Source: Isoetes taiwanensis
Taxonomy: Eukaryota > Streptophyta > Lycopodiopsida > Isoetales > Isoetaceae
Length of the DNA: 64,000 nt
Direction of reading: 5' to 3'
NCBI GenBank assembly: GCA_021234155.1
Contig: JAJEKV010000058.1
Span: forward strand, 8,990,992 to 9,054,991
The position numbers were made by a program, and so were the translations under genes. The notes beneath the pieces are model-generated. The model was not told where the DNA came from. It saw only the letters and a list, made by a program, of their open reading frames with translations, and searched no databases. Each line of letters opens with the position of its first letter. Position 1 is the stretch's first letter. Below are positions 1-11,863 of the stretch, piece after piece.

Positions 1-1140
1 CGACTACCGAAGAAAGTAGACTCGGTGATTGGGAAATGTTTGGAAGGCCAGAAGCTAGAGCAATTCTCAGCGAGAACAGTCGCATGGAAGCAGAGGCTTG
101 GCTTGACGAGATGAGCCGAATACGGCAATGCCTATGGTATGAAGGATAAGGATAAAGGCAGGTGGCAAATAAATAACTGAAGAGCAAAAGACGCATTTGG
201 TGGAAGGGCTATGCCAAGGCTCATGGCTTAAGGGGATGCTTGCAGTTCAAGAAGTTTGCTAAAGCCTTCAAGCCGCCATTACGCTCCAAGAGAGCACAAG
301 TCCAAAGATGATGCGCAGTTCTACAGTTGCGCGGAAGGCAACAAGTCGCAAGACAGAAATACACGTAGAGGAATTTATGAGGCTAAGGTCAGATGTGCCA
401 AAGTTAGGTGAGAAGCATGCAAAGGGAAAGCTACATTGAAGGTCCGAATGAGGAGATCCGCAAGCTTGTAAGGGCAATAAACCCTAGAACGCATCTGCGA
501 GTCCAAGGCAATAAGCTTGCAAGGAACAGACCCTCGTAATAGCGGGCGAGGCAACAAGATACCAAGATAAAGGCAAGGCAAAGCGGCTTTAGGCCCGAGA
601 ACAAACAGCCCCAGACCAGCTAGAGCCCCATATAGTGGCAATCAAGGGAAACAAAGCAGGAGAAGAAGCAGTGTCCTTCAAAGACAAACAGGAAGGGTCA
701 AACTACTCCAAAGCAAAGGCGATCCTTTCTCGCAGCCATGCCCAAGGAAAAGAGACAGAGTGCATAGAAAAGCAAATTTGCCGTGTGTTTCCAGCCAGCC
801 ATAGGACGAAGAACCGCCCATATGTCATGAGTGCAGCGCCAGCGAGTTGGGAGATTGGGACACTGGCCCGACGACGACGGGCGGGGAGGCCCGCCACTAC
901 ATTCGTGGTGAGTGTCATATCTTTGCCGCAATAGATACAGAGCAAGCGAGAGAGCCAAGATAAAGTAATTTCCACGAAGGGGAAAGGCCAAGGCCAAGTC
1001 ATTTATAGTCCTAATAGATTCGAAAGTAGCCATAACTTTGCATCTCCCGAATGGTTCAAATGTTGAAGTTGAAACCATTAAAGTCAAAGCCAAGGCCCGT
1101 TGTCTTAGCAAGTGGAGCGAAGCGCGCACGGCAGTAAAAG
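1..1140 (+). pseudogene. Ty3/gypsy gag-protease remnant, heavily broken
   Basis: No long frame survives, but short plus-strand stretches read like gypsy Gag: an 'EAWLDEMSR'-like piece near 85-120 and 'EEFMRLRSDVPKLGE' near 366-412. The stretch lies directly upstream of recognisable gypsy protease-linker and reverse transcriptase sequence in the same orientation, which is the main reason for the call. No CCHC zinc knuckle was found. The window starts inside the element, so no 5' LTR or primer-binding site is visible. Other frames crossing the region look like chance frames. Confidence 0.5.
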
Positions 1141-1143
1141 AAT

Positions 1144-2110
1144 CAACTTTGACATCGACTTGCCGGGATTAAGATCCGCATGGGGGCGGAGGTAATGAGC
1201 ATCGGCAAATATGACTTGATAATAGGTATGGAGTACCTTGGACCAGCAGGGGCCATTATTGATTGTGGAAAGCGGAAGGTGACCTTCCCAACACCCGACG
1301 GCAAGATCATTGAGATAACAGGTAAAGAAGTTGTCCCCATCATGCAGTGTATGTCTTCTAAACGGCTGTTCAAGTGCATCAAGAGTGAGCAGGTAGCATA
1401 CATCTTCAAGCTTGAGATTAGTGAGCCGGAATTGGAAGGAAGCAAAGAAGACAAGATGCTCAGCAAGTTGCCGAGGCAAATAGCTAAGTTGATCACGGAG
1501 TTCCACGATCTCTTTCCGATGAGATCAAGCAGCTCCCTCCTTATAGGGGAGTCGAGTCTTAGATAGCACTCGAACCGAACAAAACCGACAAGCAAGGCTC
1601 CATATAGAATGACAACGCAGGAGTTGTCGAGCTAAAGAAGCAGCTTCCTGAGGAGCGCTTTCGACCTAGGTTTCATTAGACCTAGTGTCTCGCCGTTTGG
1701 AGCGCCCATTCTTTTTGTCAAGAAGAAGGATGGATCTTTGAGAATGTGCATAGACTATAGACAGTTGAATAAGCACACCATTAAGAACAAGTATGCGCTT
1801 CCAAGATCAGACGACTTGATGGATCAGCTTCAAGGAGCAAAGATCTTCTCCAAAATCGACTTAAGGTCGCTTATCATCGACTGGATAAAGGAGGAGGATA
1901 TCCACAAGACCGCCTTCGTGACGGGTATGGGCATTATGAGTTCACAAAGTGATGCCTTTCGCTTATCAAATGCCCCCGCAACGCTCATGAGGCTCATGAA
2001 CGATATCTTCGTGAGTTCCCCGACACCTTTGTGATTGTTTTCTTTGATGACATTTTGGTGTATAGCAGATCCCTTGAAGAGCACGTGCAACACTTTGAGA
2101 AGGGTGCTAG
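1144..2110 (+). pseudogene. Ty3/gypsy protease-linker and reverse transcriptase, frameshifted
   Basis: The frame at 1180-1566 carries 'YDLIIGMEYLGPAGAIIDCG', the typical gypsy stretch joining the aspartic protease to RT. RT follows in pieces: '[20 protein letters not shown]' at 1738, '[12 protein letters not shown]' at about 1830, and the catalytic box '[15 protein letters not shown]' at 2028-2072, which keeps both active-site aspartates. The palm between 'IDLRS' and 'KTAFVT' is short and garbled, and several frameshifts and stops break the reading. In a working element this enzyme copies element RNA into DNA in cytoplasmic particles; this copy cannot make it as written. It continues in order into RNase H, integrase and chromodomain sequence, so one element is represented. 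Confidence 0.9.
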
Positions 2111-2369
2111 AGAAGTTGAGGAGGCACCAGTTGCCAGGCGCCAAGTTGTCGGGTGCCACTTCGCAAATAACAGAAAGGTGGAATACCTTGGTCATGTGAT
2201 CTCGGCGTAAGGCATCTCGACGGACCCCGCCAAGATTGAAGCAAGGATTCAAAGGGCGGCGAAGAATGCACGGGTCGTAAGTTTTCTGGCCTAGCAGTGG
2301 TACTACAGAAGTTCGTGAAGAACTTTGCTAAGATAGCAGCCCCGCTAATGCACCGACGAGGGGCGTAGA

Positions 2370-2840
2370 AGGTGAAAGATTGGGTAGAGCATTGGCACAA
2401 GAAAGCCCAAAAGGGATTTGAATTGTTGAAGGAAGCTTTAACAACAGCCCCGGCCTTTAACCCCCTCGCCGGACCGGAGAAAGATAAGCTTGTAGCAAAT
2501 GGATGCGCAGTAAGATAGCTACAGTGCAAGGTGCTTATGCAAGAAGAGCGTGTGGTAGCGTATGATTCCGTGAAGATGAACGACGCCGAGACGCCGCTAC
2601 CCAACGCACGCATCGTGAATTGCTTGCGCTGTCGTCGGCATGCTAAGAATATGGAGGCACTACCTCTTGGGAAGGAAGTTCCAATTGGATACCACCATCG
2701 AGCCTCCAATATGTATTCACACGCAACCACACCTCAACTGAGGCAGCAAATGGAGATGGATGGAGTTCCTCGAGGAATACGACTTTGATATAGTCTACAA
2801 GCCGGGAAACTCAATGTGGTAGCAGATGCTTTCAAGGCAT
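2370..2840 (+). pseudogene. Ty3/gypsy RNase H remnant
   Basis: Plus-strand pieces match the gypsy RT thumb and RNase H in order: 'KGFELLKEALTTAPAF' at about 2411, 'KVLMQEERVVAYDSVKMNDA' at 2529, 'LPLGKEV' near 2664, and 'FLEEYDFDIVYKPG' at about 2769. Each is in a different frame from the last, so multiple indels have accumulated. RNase H normally degrades the RNA strand during reverse transcription. The piece sits between RT (ending about 2110) and integrase (from about 3010), the expected gypsy order. Confidence 0.85.
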
Positions 2841-3009
2841 CCCCGACAACTAGAGTGCATTGCAACGCAATTTCGACGCCTCCAAATGACTTTTGGTAAG
2901 AGGATTGAAGAGTCCTTGCCAACGGATGTGGATTTCGGGAAGTATGGGCAAGCCTCTCTAAGGAGGCTAGAACAGATAAAGAGCGGGAGGCCTTCAAGCA
3001 TTATAAGAA

Positions 3010-3725
3010 GGAAGGCAACCTGTTATACCATAAGAACAAGTTGTGCGTGCAATCATCGGGTGTAAGGAAGTTGATCCTCCATGACACGCACAACAGCCCA
3101 ATAGCCGCCATGCGATTCATGAAAACATATTTCAAAGTCTTGCAGCAGCCTATTATTGGCCAGGAATGAAGAAGCAAATAGCTCGCTACATCAAGGAATG
3201 TCGACTATGCCCGGACGGCGCGGCAGCCGACTTCCGTGGGCATTAGAGCCATTAGCGTGCCAAATGCTAAGTGGGAGGTAATCGGCATGGATTTCATCAC
3301 AGGACTCCCAGAAGAACAGAGAGGCAAGGATGCCTTGATGGTAGTGGTCGACAAAGTTGTCAAAGATGGCACATTTTGTGCCTTGCGAGACCACAGATAT
3401 GACTATGGATACAAAGAAAGCTCTTCACCAAAGAGATCTTCAGGCTTCATGGCATGCCAAGGGAGATTATCTCCGACAGGGATCCGGTTCATGAGTGCCT
3501 TTGGCAAGACCTCTTTGCGACAATTCAGACCAAGCTATCCATGAGCACGGGCGATCATCCTCGACGGATGGCCGACGGAGCGACCAACAGGATCTTAGAA
3601 GACATGCTACTAAACTATGTCCGAATAAGCAAAGTATGTGGGAAGAATTTATTCACTTGGTGGAGTTTGCATACAATAGCACCAAGCAGAATCGTCCCAA
3701 ATGTCGCCATTTATGATCAATTATG
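3010..3725 (+). pseudogene. Ty3/gypsy integrase remnant
   Basis: The zinc-binding region is represented by 'LYHKNKLCV' and 'YYWPGMKKQIARYIKECRLC' (about 3151-3210). The catalytic core starts at 'WEVIGMDFITGLPEEQRGKD' (about 3273). It continues in other frames with 'MPREIISDRDP' (3454) and 'WEEFIHLVEFAYNSTKQ' (about 3640). The first two catalytic acidic positions can be placed ('MDF', 'SDRD'); the third is in a garbled stretch. At least three frame changes occur. Integrase inserts the cDNA into the genome; this copy is not functional as read. Confidence 0.88.
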
Positions 3726-4134
3726 GCTATCGTGCCTAAACTCCGCATTACTTGGCACAACCCCTGTCAAAAGTAGAAGTTTCGCAGCCAGATGTTGGCC
3801 GATATGCAGCACTGTGTGGAAGAGGTTCGAGGGTATCCGCTAGCAGCAAGAAGTCGACAAAAGAGCATCGCCGATAAGCATCGAATCCGTAAGAGAGTTC
3901 AAAGTTGGAGATGATGTATGGCTCAAGATAAAGGTGAAGCAGTGGCTCGAGTTGGCAATTGCAAGAAGCTTGCTCCAAGGTGGGCTGGACCCTTCAGAAT
4001 AATCAAGAGAGTAGGTAATCAATCCTACAAGTTAGAATTGCCAAAGACACCTAAAGATTCATAAGGTCTTCCACGTGAGTTTGTTGAAGAAGCATACCCA
4101 AATCGCATTTTAAGTTTTGGACACTCCAACGTTG

Positions 4135-4345
4135 TTGGAAATGACGAGGAGCAGCTGGAAATAGTTCCAGAAATGATTCTTGATAAAGCTTTCAAGAAGA
4201 CAAGGAGGTCGGAGTTCCTCCAATACTTGGTCAAGTGGAAACACTTGCCGCTGGAAGACGCCACGGGTACTTAAGAAGGATTTGGTAAAGCAAAGACCCA
4301 CGGTTTATGGAGCAATGGGACGGCAAGGTCATCTCCGAAGAAATC
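4135..4345 (+). pseudogene. Chromodomain at the C-terminal end of the gypsy integrase
   Basis: The frame from about 4140 reads 'ILDKAFKKTRRSEFLQYLVK' followed by 'WKHLPLEDATG', the conserved chromodomain segment with the aromatic 'YLVKW' motif. A C-terminal chromodomain is the hallmark of the chromovirus branch of Ty3/gypsy and guides integration toward marked chromatin. The usual W after 'EDAT' is changed, and the frame decays within about 30 codons. This marks the 3' end of the coding part of the element that starts at the window edge. Confidence 0.85.
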
Positions 4346-4380
4346 GGCTCAGGGCATGTCGATTTCGTGGGTTAATTCTT

Positions 4381-4914
4381 GTATAGATTAATCTACGCAT
4401 GCAACCTATGCTTGGTATGGGTCGCATGCGCCGTTATCGATGATGAGACCACTACGGTGATCTCTAGGGCGGTGTAATGTCAATGTAGGCATGACCGCTG
4501 TTTCGCTGGGCGAAAGTGGAAGGTAGATTAGAAAGTCTACTGTCCCACGGAAGGAGACGGCCTCGAAAAAAGAGGTCATTAAGGAATGCATTGATAGGGA
4601 AAGCACCTTTTAGCCCCATATATGCTTTGATAGGAGGAATCCATCCTTCACGCCCCACGCCGAAGGATATCCTCCACCGGGCAACTAGAGGTGTAGGCAT
4701 GAGCGCATATAGGCATATAGGCGTTGCCTCCCCTACCATTATGGAAGATTCATCCTCTTCCTACGGAGATTAGCCATGCATTCATGTAGATAGGTGGGGT
4801 GGTCACCATATAACCAAAATTTATTAAACAATTAAAACGGTACTAACGTGAGTGTCGACCCCGCAGCCAAGAGAGCGCCCCGGAGGGCAAGGAGGTCGAA
4901 GACGAGACTTGCAA
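4381..4914. other. Non-coding stretch after the gypsy coding region
   Basis: No coding sequence is recognisable. By position this should be the 3' untranslated part or 3' LTR of the gypsy element, but no clear LTR start, end or repeat partner for it is visible in the window. It ends where a 3' tail shared with the downstream LTR units begins. Confidence 0.4.
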
Positions 4915-5228
4915 CACAAGTTTTGTTGGAATGTGTTGCAAGGAATGAAGAGTACCCCTGACAAAGAATTATAGATATGAAATGCTGAAATTTTGTCTAA
5001 CTTAACATAGTGAATAACTTGTTAATGGTGTTATGAATTGATAAGTATTCCATAATATAATAACGTAATAATGTTCTAAAAGTAATTACCTTAGAGTAAT
5101 CGCGATAAATGTATAAAGATTATATTGTAGGTATCACGCTGATTGCAGGTTGCAAAAGTTAGGAAGATCCCAAGGTGGGAGAGACCCACGATGTCATGCG
5201 ACACGAGATCATTTCAAGGTGGGGAGAA
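4915..5228 (+). repeat. 3' internal tail of an LTR element with polypurine tract, copy 1
   Basis: This segment is homologous to 6784-7063: both contain 'GTGTTGCAAG', '(G/A)AA(G/A)AGTACC', a long AT-rich stretch, and end with the same purine run AAGGTGGGGAGAA immediately before TGTGACG. A second, similar purine run lies about 45 bp upstream in each copy ('CCCAAGGTGG'). A purine tract touching an LTR start is the plus-strand primer site of LTR retrotransposons, so the LTR that follows is a 3' LTR. Confidence 0.75.
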
Positions 5229-6783
5229 TGTGACGTTCCAAAGACAAAGATACGCCCCCGGACGTACATTGTAACCGCCATCGCCACGCTGCATTACACG
5301 CCACCCCGATTGACGGTACGCCAACGGATAGCCGTAAGTAGCCCTAGGGGCAACTTGCTAGGAGTGTTCATATATTATTAATGTGCACATGTGCACATTA
5401 ATGAGGGCACACCTTTCCATGTTGGCATATTTTGCCACCTAGCCACTAAAGGCAAGTGGGGCCTTTCCAATTATCCCACATGCCAAATTGGGTAATTGGA
5501 AACCCCAGCCTAAACCCCATGTCTATTTAGGGTAGGAAAACCCTAGCTTGCTAGTTTTTCGTCCTTAGGGTTTTAGAGCTCGGCTTTGGCTGCCCCAGAG
5601 CCAAAACCGCCCCCGACGCTTCCAAGCCGAATTATGCCATCGGTTTCCCGAATTCGGATCAGCTCAAGGATGGTTGAACTCGTGTCGGGAGGAGCCACTC
5701 AGGATCAGAGTTTGGTCAATTTAATAGCTTAAACCGCCTTCTAGTCATAGAATCAGAGGTTTAGACTATTAAATTGCCCATAGTAGCTATCTAGATCTTA
5801 GATCTCGGACACTAACTAAAGAACCTAACTCTATGATTAGATCTAGTTCTTTAGCTCTTCCTCGTGGATATATTTGGATGATGTATTTCTGTGAACTCCT
5901 TGTATTGGGAAGGGGGTAGAGGCCCTAAAGCTTGTAGTTGATGCTCCTAGAGTAGCCTCCCTAGCACACCGTGAGATTCGCCCTGTGTACAAGAGCCACA
6001 CCTGTTTGTGGGTGAAGGGGCCGATGACCTAAAAAAAGGAGGTTCATGTCCCGACTCTTGAACGATCCCCCGGTGTGTAAAGCCTACCGGGATCATTGTG
6101 ACTAGGTCTAATGGCTTACCACCGAAAGTGCGGGTAAGGCATGGGCTCGACACCGTGAAGTGGTGTACACTTTCCAGTGGGTTCAATCGAATACGGGCAA
6201 AGGCCCTCTAGTCACCTTGAGTTAGCATGCGATCTCCGGAGGGAGTGATCCCCCCGCCCCATCTGAACCGGAGGATGAGACCCAGGAATAGCCCCTTCTG
6301 GCCATGCATCCGGCGAGCTACGCCAGTCCCAACACTTTTCAGCCTACTCGCAAAGTGTGCACGGGGAGGGGCGGATGGAGTGGACAACCCTATGCCATGT
6401 TCTTATGCCACCAAATCCATTGCCATGAATTCATCAGCCTCAACTCTCCTCGAGACCCAAGCCGCCACCATCCATTGAGTCCGAGCCTTGGGTAGGATCC
6501 CCTATGTGATGTGCTGATCTTTGTCTATGCAGATATGAGGAGACCATCCTTCGAGATGGTCACAGGATGTTGATGTATGTGCTACTGACATGTATGTTTA
6601 CGCTTCCGCAGCTAGGTAGGCCCTGAGGGAGACGGGGTAGAATGACACCTTCACTCTCCCCACTGAGACTCGTTACGGGTGCAGTGATATGTGGAGGGCC
6701 CTGTATCAGCATGGAGCTGGTGTGGGGGAAGAACTCCTGTTTGTATACGGTGAGTGCACCGTATACGAGTAGGGGACGTCACA
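5229..6783 (+). mobile_element. LTR of a gypsy-type element (copy A, 1555 bp)
   Basis: The segment starts TGTGACGT directly after a polypurine tract and ends ACGTCACA, an 8-bp perfect terminal inverted repeat with TG...CA ends. Its middle shares long blocks with 7064-8552 and, more weakly, 55604-57248, for example 'TTGTATTGGGAAGGGGGTAG', the 'GATGCTCCTAG' block, and 'GCGGATGGAGTGGACAACC' (the third LTR has a diverged version of the last). No primer-binding site follows its right end, which fits a 3' LTR. Small open frames inside are not convincing genes. Confidence 0.85.
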
Positions 6784-7063
6784 ACAATTTTGTCTAAAGT
6801 GTTGCAAGAAATAAAGAGTACCTCGAAGAATAATAGTATATATAATAATTATGAGTAATCATTGTAAGAACATACGAATAATTAAGCATTTGATTAAATA
6901 ATAGTTCAATAATGTCCTGTAAATATTACCTAACGTAATTATAATAAATGTATAAATGTAATCATAAGTATATCGTATGCATGAGGTTGATTGCAGGTTA
7001 AGTAGATCCCAAGGTGGGGAGACCCACGATGCTGCGGACAGCATCAATTCAAGGTGGGGAGAA
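6784..7063 (+). repeat. 3' internal tail of an LTR element with polypurine tract, copy 2
   Basis: Homologous to 4915-5228 and likewise ends with AAGGTGGGGAGAA (7051-7063) abutting an LTR start. Its position directly after the right end of LTR A gives the order tail-LTR-tail-LTR rather than LTR-internal-LTR. Confidence 0.75.
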
Positions 7064-8552
7064 TGTGACGTTCCAGTACGATATACGGTCTCAAGACGTA
7101 TACCATACTGCGCCGTCACGCGTACACGCCGTCCAGTCGACGTGTACGCCGACGTATACCCAAGCAAGGACGCCCTAGGGGGCAACTTGCAATGGTGCGC
7201 ACACTTAGCAATGTGCGCACCTTTAGACCTTTAACCCATTAAAGGTAGACCAAGAGTCATGGGAACCCTAAAACCTAACTGATAGCCTACATAAGGCATC
7301 AAACCCTAACATTCCCTTTTCACCACAGACCTTCCGAGCTCCGATTCGTGCGCCTGAGGAGTCGATTCCAACTCCCACGATCTGCCCGTACGCCCCAGCG
7401 TGTCAGATCGCCCTTCCGACCGCATCTCAGAGACATGGACGCCTTCGGATCGAGAGGAGTGAACCAGGGATCAGGTATTTGGTCGATCAAATAGCATAAA
7501 CCTTACTCCAACCTTCGAACCAGTAGGTTTAGCCTATTAGATCACCCCTAGCAGCCGATTAGATCCCGAGATTGATCTAACTAAAGAACCTAACTCTATG
7601 AGATAGATTAGTTCTTTATTATTTATTATGTTGATATGATGGACGGATGGATTCTGTGAACTCATTGTATTGGGAAGGGGGGTAGAGACTTAAAGCTTAG
7701 TAGATGATGCTCCTAGTTAGTCCCTCTTAGTGCATTACTAGTATTCGGCCTGTGTACAAGAACCTCACCTGGTTGTGGGTGAAGGGACCAGACTGGCTCA
7801 GAACGAGGTTCGTGTTCTGACCCTTGACCGATCCCTCTGGTGTGTAAGGCCTACCGGGGATCAGAGTGACTAGGTCTAATGGCTTGCCACTGAGTGTGGG
7901 CAAGGCATGGGCTCGACACCCGTGGGGTGGGGTACACCTTCCAGTGGGTTAAGTCGAATAAGGGCAGTGGCCCTCTAGTCACCTTGGGTCAGCATGTAGA
8001 CCTCGGGTGGGAATGATCCCTACCTGCCCCATCGGGCCTGGGGAGATGTAACCCAGGAGTAGCCTCTTTGGCTATGCACCCGACGGGCTACAGTCGGGTC
8101 CTAACACTTTTCAACCTACTCTGCAAAGTGTGCACAGGAGGGGCGGATGGAGTGGACAACCCAATGCCATGTTCTTATGCCAGCCCAATCCATTGTCATG
8201 ATTCTGTCTGCAAGGAACTCTGGAGACCCAAGCTTGTCAGTCCATCCCTGTGTCTGAGCCTTGGGTAGGAACTTCCTTTGTATCGTGCTTATCTTTGTCT
8301 ATGCAGATGTTGATGCACCACCCTTCGAGGTGGATATCTGATGTATGTTACTGACGTGTATGCTTTACGCTTCCGCAGCTAGGTAGGCCCCGAGGGAGAC
8401 GAGGTAAAATGACCCCTTCATTCTTCCCCACTGTGGATTCCAGAAGGTCACAGTGATCTGTGGAGGGCCCTGTATCAGCATGGAGCTAGTATGGGGGATG
8501 AACTCCTGGTTGTATACGGTGCGGGCATCGTATACGAGTAGGGGACGTCACA
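7064..8552 (+). mobile_element. LTR of the same family (copy B, 1489 bp)
   Basis: Starts TGTGACGT after the polypurine tract and ends ACGTCACA. It is colinear with LTR A over most of its length with many substitutions and small indels, so the two LTRs are not a recent pair. No primer-binding site follows it either. Immediately downstream (8553 onward) is a sequence reading 'TTCAACACAAAGTTGGTTGG', resembling the left edge of the tail copy at about 4912. Confidence 0.85.
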
Positions 8553-8589
8553 TAAATCTTCAACACAAAGTTGGTTGGAGCAATAATAG

Positions 8590-10356
8590 CGTCTCTGGCC
8601 TGGTCATATCATGTTGACTTTGATCATTCCAGGTACGTATGCGTATATAATTTCATTTATACTTTGTGTTAAGCATGAAAAGGTCTATTACAGGAAAATA
8701 TAAAGTGAAAAACATGGATGTTTACTTAGAACCTTTAGTAGAGGAACTTGAAATCTTGTGGAAGGGGGTGCATATGTACGATATTTCTAAAACTCCACAC
8801 GACTTTACATTGTATGGGATGTTATGCTTTACTCTTAATGACTATCCAGGTTTTTCTGAAGCTTCAGGTATGATATAGTAGGATAGTGCAAAATCATATC
8901 AAATTTCAATTATTACATTAATAGTTTACCTTTTATTCTCGTTGTAGGTCTACAAACAAGTGGTGCATGTGGATGTCCATCTTGTGGGACTAGCTTAACC
9001 TCTTATAGGTCAAAACATCTAAAAAAACAAATATATTTGGGGCATAAAAAATACTTGCCATATGGCCATTCTGCATGTGGCTCTGATGAAACGCCAAAGC
9101 CAAAGCGGTGGACACCCAAGGATTGGTTGGATGCTTGGCAGGAAAACAATCCCAATGTGGATTACTTGACTGGTTATGGAGATGCTAATGCAAAACCTCC
9201 TCCTGGAATGAAGAGGTTATCTATTTTTTATAGGTTGGAGTATTGGACTGATTTGGAGTTGGTCCATTTACTTGATCCTATGCACATTTTCAAGAATGTT
9301 GCTCATTCTCTCTGGCAGCATTTAACAGAGAATGGGAAACCTTGGCTGCTAGATTGGATTTGAAAGAGCAAAAAATAAAAAAGAAATATTGGCCCATCGA
9401 GAGGAAAGGTAAGAAGACTCTGACATGGAAACAAGGTGCATGGGTTCTAGGAAAGAAAGAGCAGGTTGAAGTGAATAAGAGGATAGCAAAAGTACGCACA
9501 CCAACTGGATATGGGGCTTCTTTGAGAAAGGCATTTACCAAAAAAGGTAGCCTCATTGGATTAAAGACGCATGATTGGCACAAGTTTCTCCAGGTATTCT
9601 TTGATTATTGTACTTTTTTCTTCTTTTGTGGTAAATTATATTGCAACATATGCATTGATGGTACGCGGACTTTGCAGCATATACTTCCATGTGTGATAGG
9701 GGACTTCTTGGCTCCACAAGTGAGGAGCATCATATTTCGATTGGAAAAAATTGCAAGGTGGGTTTCATCTAAAGAGATTGAAGTGGCCGAGATATGAAAA
9801 ATGGAGGAGGAAGTGATTATACTGCTTTGTGACATTGAAAAAGAATTTTCCACTAGTTTTTTTGACCTACAGGTACTACTAAGCAAATTCTATACAATTA
9901 TGTAATTTTATTTCTAGCAACTTTAAGTACAATCAATAATGTGCTTATATATATAGGTACATCTGTTGATACATATTCCAAATGAGATAAGGTTGGCAGG
10001 GCCTGCTCCTAGCAGATGGATGTTTTTTTTTGGAGCGTTACATGAAGGTGCTCAAAAATTTTGTGCATCAAATGGCAAAACCAGAGGCACCTTCACAGAG
10101 AGATGAGGTTGATAAAGAAGCAACTTATGTGCTCCGATCTCCACTCATTTCGCCAATCCACATTGATTATCATCACGAGGATTATATTGAAGATGAAGAA
10201 ATTACCGGACATGTACATGACCATTCTGAAGCAATTAGATGTTTGGCTCTTCGTTTATATCTAGATGATGATGAGATAGAGGACATTGAGCACGATCTAA
10301 GTGAACAAGTGATTAATCAACATTTTAATCTTATTGCTATGACTACTATGGTATAA
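8590..10356 (+). pseudogene. CACTA (En/Spm) Tnp2-type transposase remnant
   Basis: Several plus-strand pieces follow the order of plant Tnp2 transposases: 'KNMDVYLEPLVEELEILWKG' (about 8708), a Cys pair 'CGCPSCG' (about 8970), 'WTDLELVHLLDPMHIFKNVA' (about 9246), 'GYGASLRKAFTKKGSLIGLK' with 'THDWHKFLQ' (about 9508), and after a T-rich intron-like stretch 'HILPCVIGDFLAPQVRSI'. The downstream DUF4218-like domain follows: 'VHLLIHIPNEIRLAGPAPSR' (about 9958), then after a frameshift in the T-run at 10021-10030, 'ERYMKVLKNFVHQMAKPEA'. The transposase cuts and pastes CACTA elements. Stops and frameshifts make this copy inactive; 'VFFDYCTFFFF' may be an unspliced intron rather than damage. Confidence 0.85.
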
Positions 10357-10875
10357 AATCATTTGATATTGCTAGTTACCCTTCACCATTATAAATTCCC
10401 CTTCATATGACTGGTGCTTGGATATCCAAATCGTTCTTGGATTATTCCAAGTAATATCCCCTGGTGCAGTACTGTATCTCTAATGATGTATAGAAATATT
10501 AGAAAAAGGTTGTAGTGGCTTAGTTATAACATTGCTAAAAAATTGTTGCAATGACCTCCTTAAATTGCAATATAAAGTTGACAAATGCTCTTCAGAATTA
10601 TGTCGAAATATGATGAAATTTAAGATAAAATTTGTTATAAGTCTTAAGAGAACATAGCTATAATATTGTTTAAAAATTGTTGCAATAACTTACTTAAATT
10701 GCGATAAAGATATGACAAAAAGGAGGTCATTGCTTTGACGAAATACTTGACGCTATGCACTAGACACAATTTTGACACAATACAAGCACTTTGTGTCAAG
10801 CTAGTAGCATTTGACACAAAATTGTCACTACATTTATGGCTTGTCACAAGGGTTGACACTATACCCTCATCCTCT
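10357..10875. other. AT-rich stretch with repeated TTGACACAA-like motifs
   Basis: No coding sequence. At 10750-10860 the motif TTTGACACAA and its complement TTGTGTCAA recur several times. Short motifs in both orientations are typical of subterminal repeats of CACTA elements, and a CACTA transposase remnant lies immediately upstream. I could not place the CACTA terminus itself. An imperfect direct repeat containing 'AAAATTGTTGCAATRACYT' occurs at about 10538 and 10672. Confidence 0.4.
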
Positions 10876-10897
10876 TACTGCTGAAGCTGAATATGTA
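10876..10897 (+). pseudogene. Fragment of copia RNase H ('TAEAEYVA')
   Basis: The codons at 10876-10897 read LTAEAEYVA, the highly conserved RNase H motif near the end of Ty1/copia polyproteins. In copia the next residues are of the type 'AxxxKEITWxRRLL', and exactly such a sequence resumes at about 13352. The two pieces therefore look like one RNase H split by about 2.45 kb of foreign DNA. The piece is only 8-9 residues, so chance cannot be excluded on its own. Confidence 0.5.
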
Positions 10898-11863
10898 GCA
10901 TAATAACAGGGGGTTTCCTTTAGTATTTTTGTACAGTTTTTAATATGGTTTTGCTATGATTTGTAGGAAGTATTTGACAAGGTCTACTAATTAGTACATC
11001 TTCTTCTTCTATCTCTATTTTTTCTTCTTCTATCTCTAAATTTTGCATATGTTTCTAATGGTTTCGTTAGGTATGTATTTTTGTTATGTGTATGTATTTG
11101 TGGAAATTTCGAGCCCTTGTGTTTTAGGGCAAGCTTTCTATGCTAAAGCCTTCCGAAACTATTGTTTTCTTTTCATGCAAGGATCGAGGACCTTAGCTCA
11201 GGGTTTTCTAGTGTGAAGAAGCGGTCCAGAAGCAGTGGTCATCTTTACAGTCAAAATCCAACCAATGCCATACCCCATCTTCTGTCTGCAAGAATCTGTT
11301 TATAAAACTAGAGCTGCTCGGATCAACAACTTCGCTCCCAGCAAATGCCTTTTCCCTTCAAGTCTTTTCGCAAAAAGACATCTCCTCTTCTGTCAGCAGC
11401 TCAGAAAGCACTCCAAGCGATATGATTTCATCTTCAAATATGAAAAAATGCACCACGGTAAGATCTGCATCTCCGCTCTCTTATTCAAAACAGGGGTTGG
11501 ATCATATCATACAGCAGCAAGTAATCCAAAACAGCGATTTGCAGATGCGTGAATCTAGATGAGGATAAGCGATTGTGTTTTTGGAGTTGACCCTAATGTT
11601 TAAAGGTTCTTGCATTATTTTATCTGATCTTATTATCTGCAAAGTCAGAATTATCTATGGTGGATGCTGTGGTAATGTGGAGCTACAATTATTGCTTGGA
11701 TTTATGGTTGGAGTGATTCTCAACCTGATTCCGAGGAGAAGGTATGTCTTGCTCTCTTTACTTAACAGTTGAATGTTTGTGACAGTCAGCAGCTTCTCGC
11801 AGGCATGACAGTCCATCATGTTATACAACACATTTCTAAATCTCTTCAATAAACTGTTTTAAT
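10898..11863. other. Start of the inserted segment: repeat-like left edge and unassigned sequence
   Basis: The first ~110 bp (ATAACAGGGGGTTT and what follows, to about 11005) are similar to 40089-40185 and 59498-59600 in the duplicated block. The rest holds a C/T-rich stretch and a weak 105-codon frame at 11235-11552 that could be the leader of the downstream PPR gene; I could not match it to a family. Confidence 0.4.

Noticed and set aside
635-1595. Several long frames on both strands over the first 1.6 kb
   Set aside because: They overlap each other in different frames, have no family features, and lie where a decayed gypsy gag-protease is expected.
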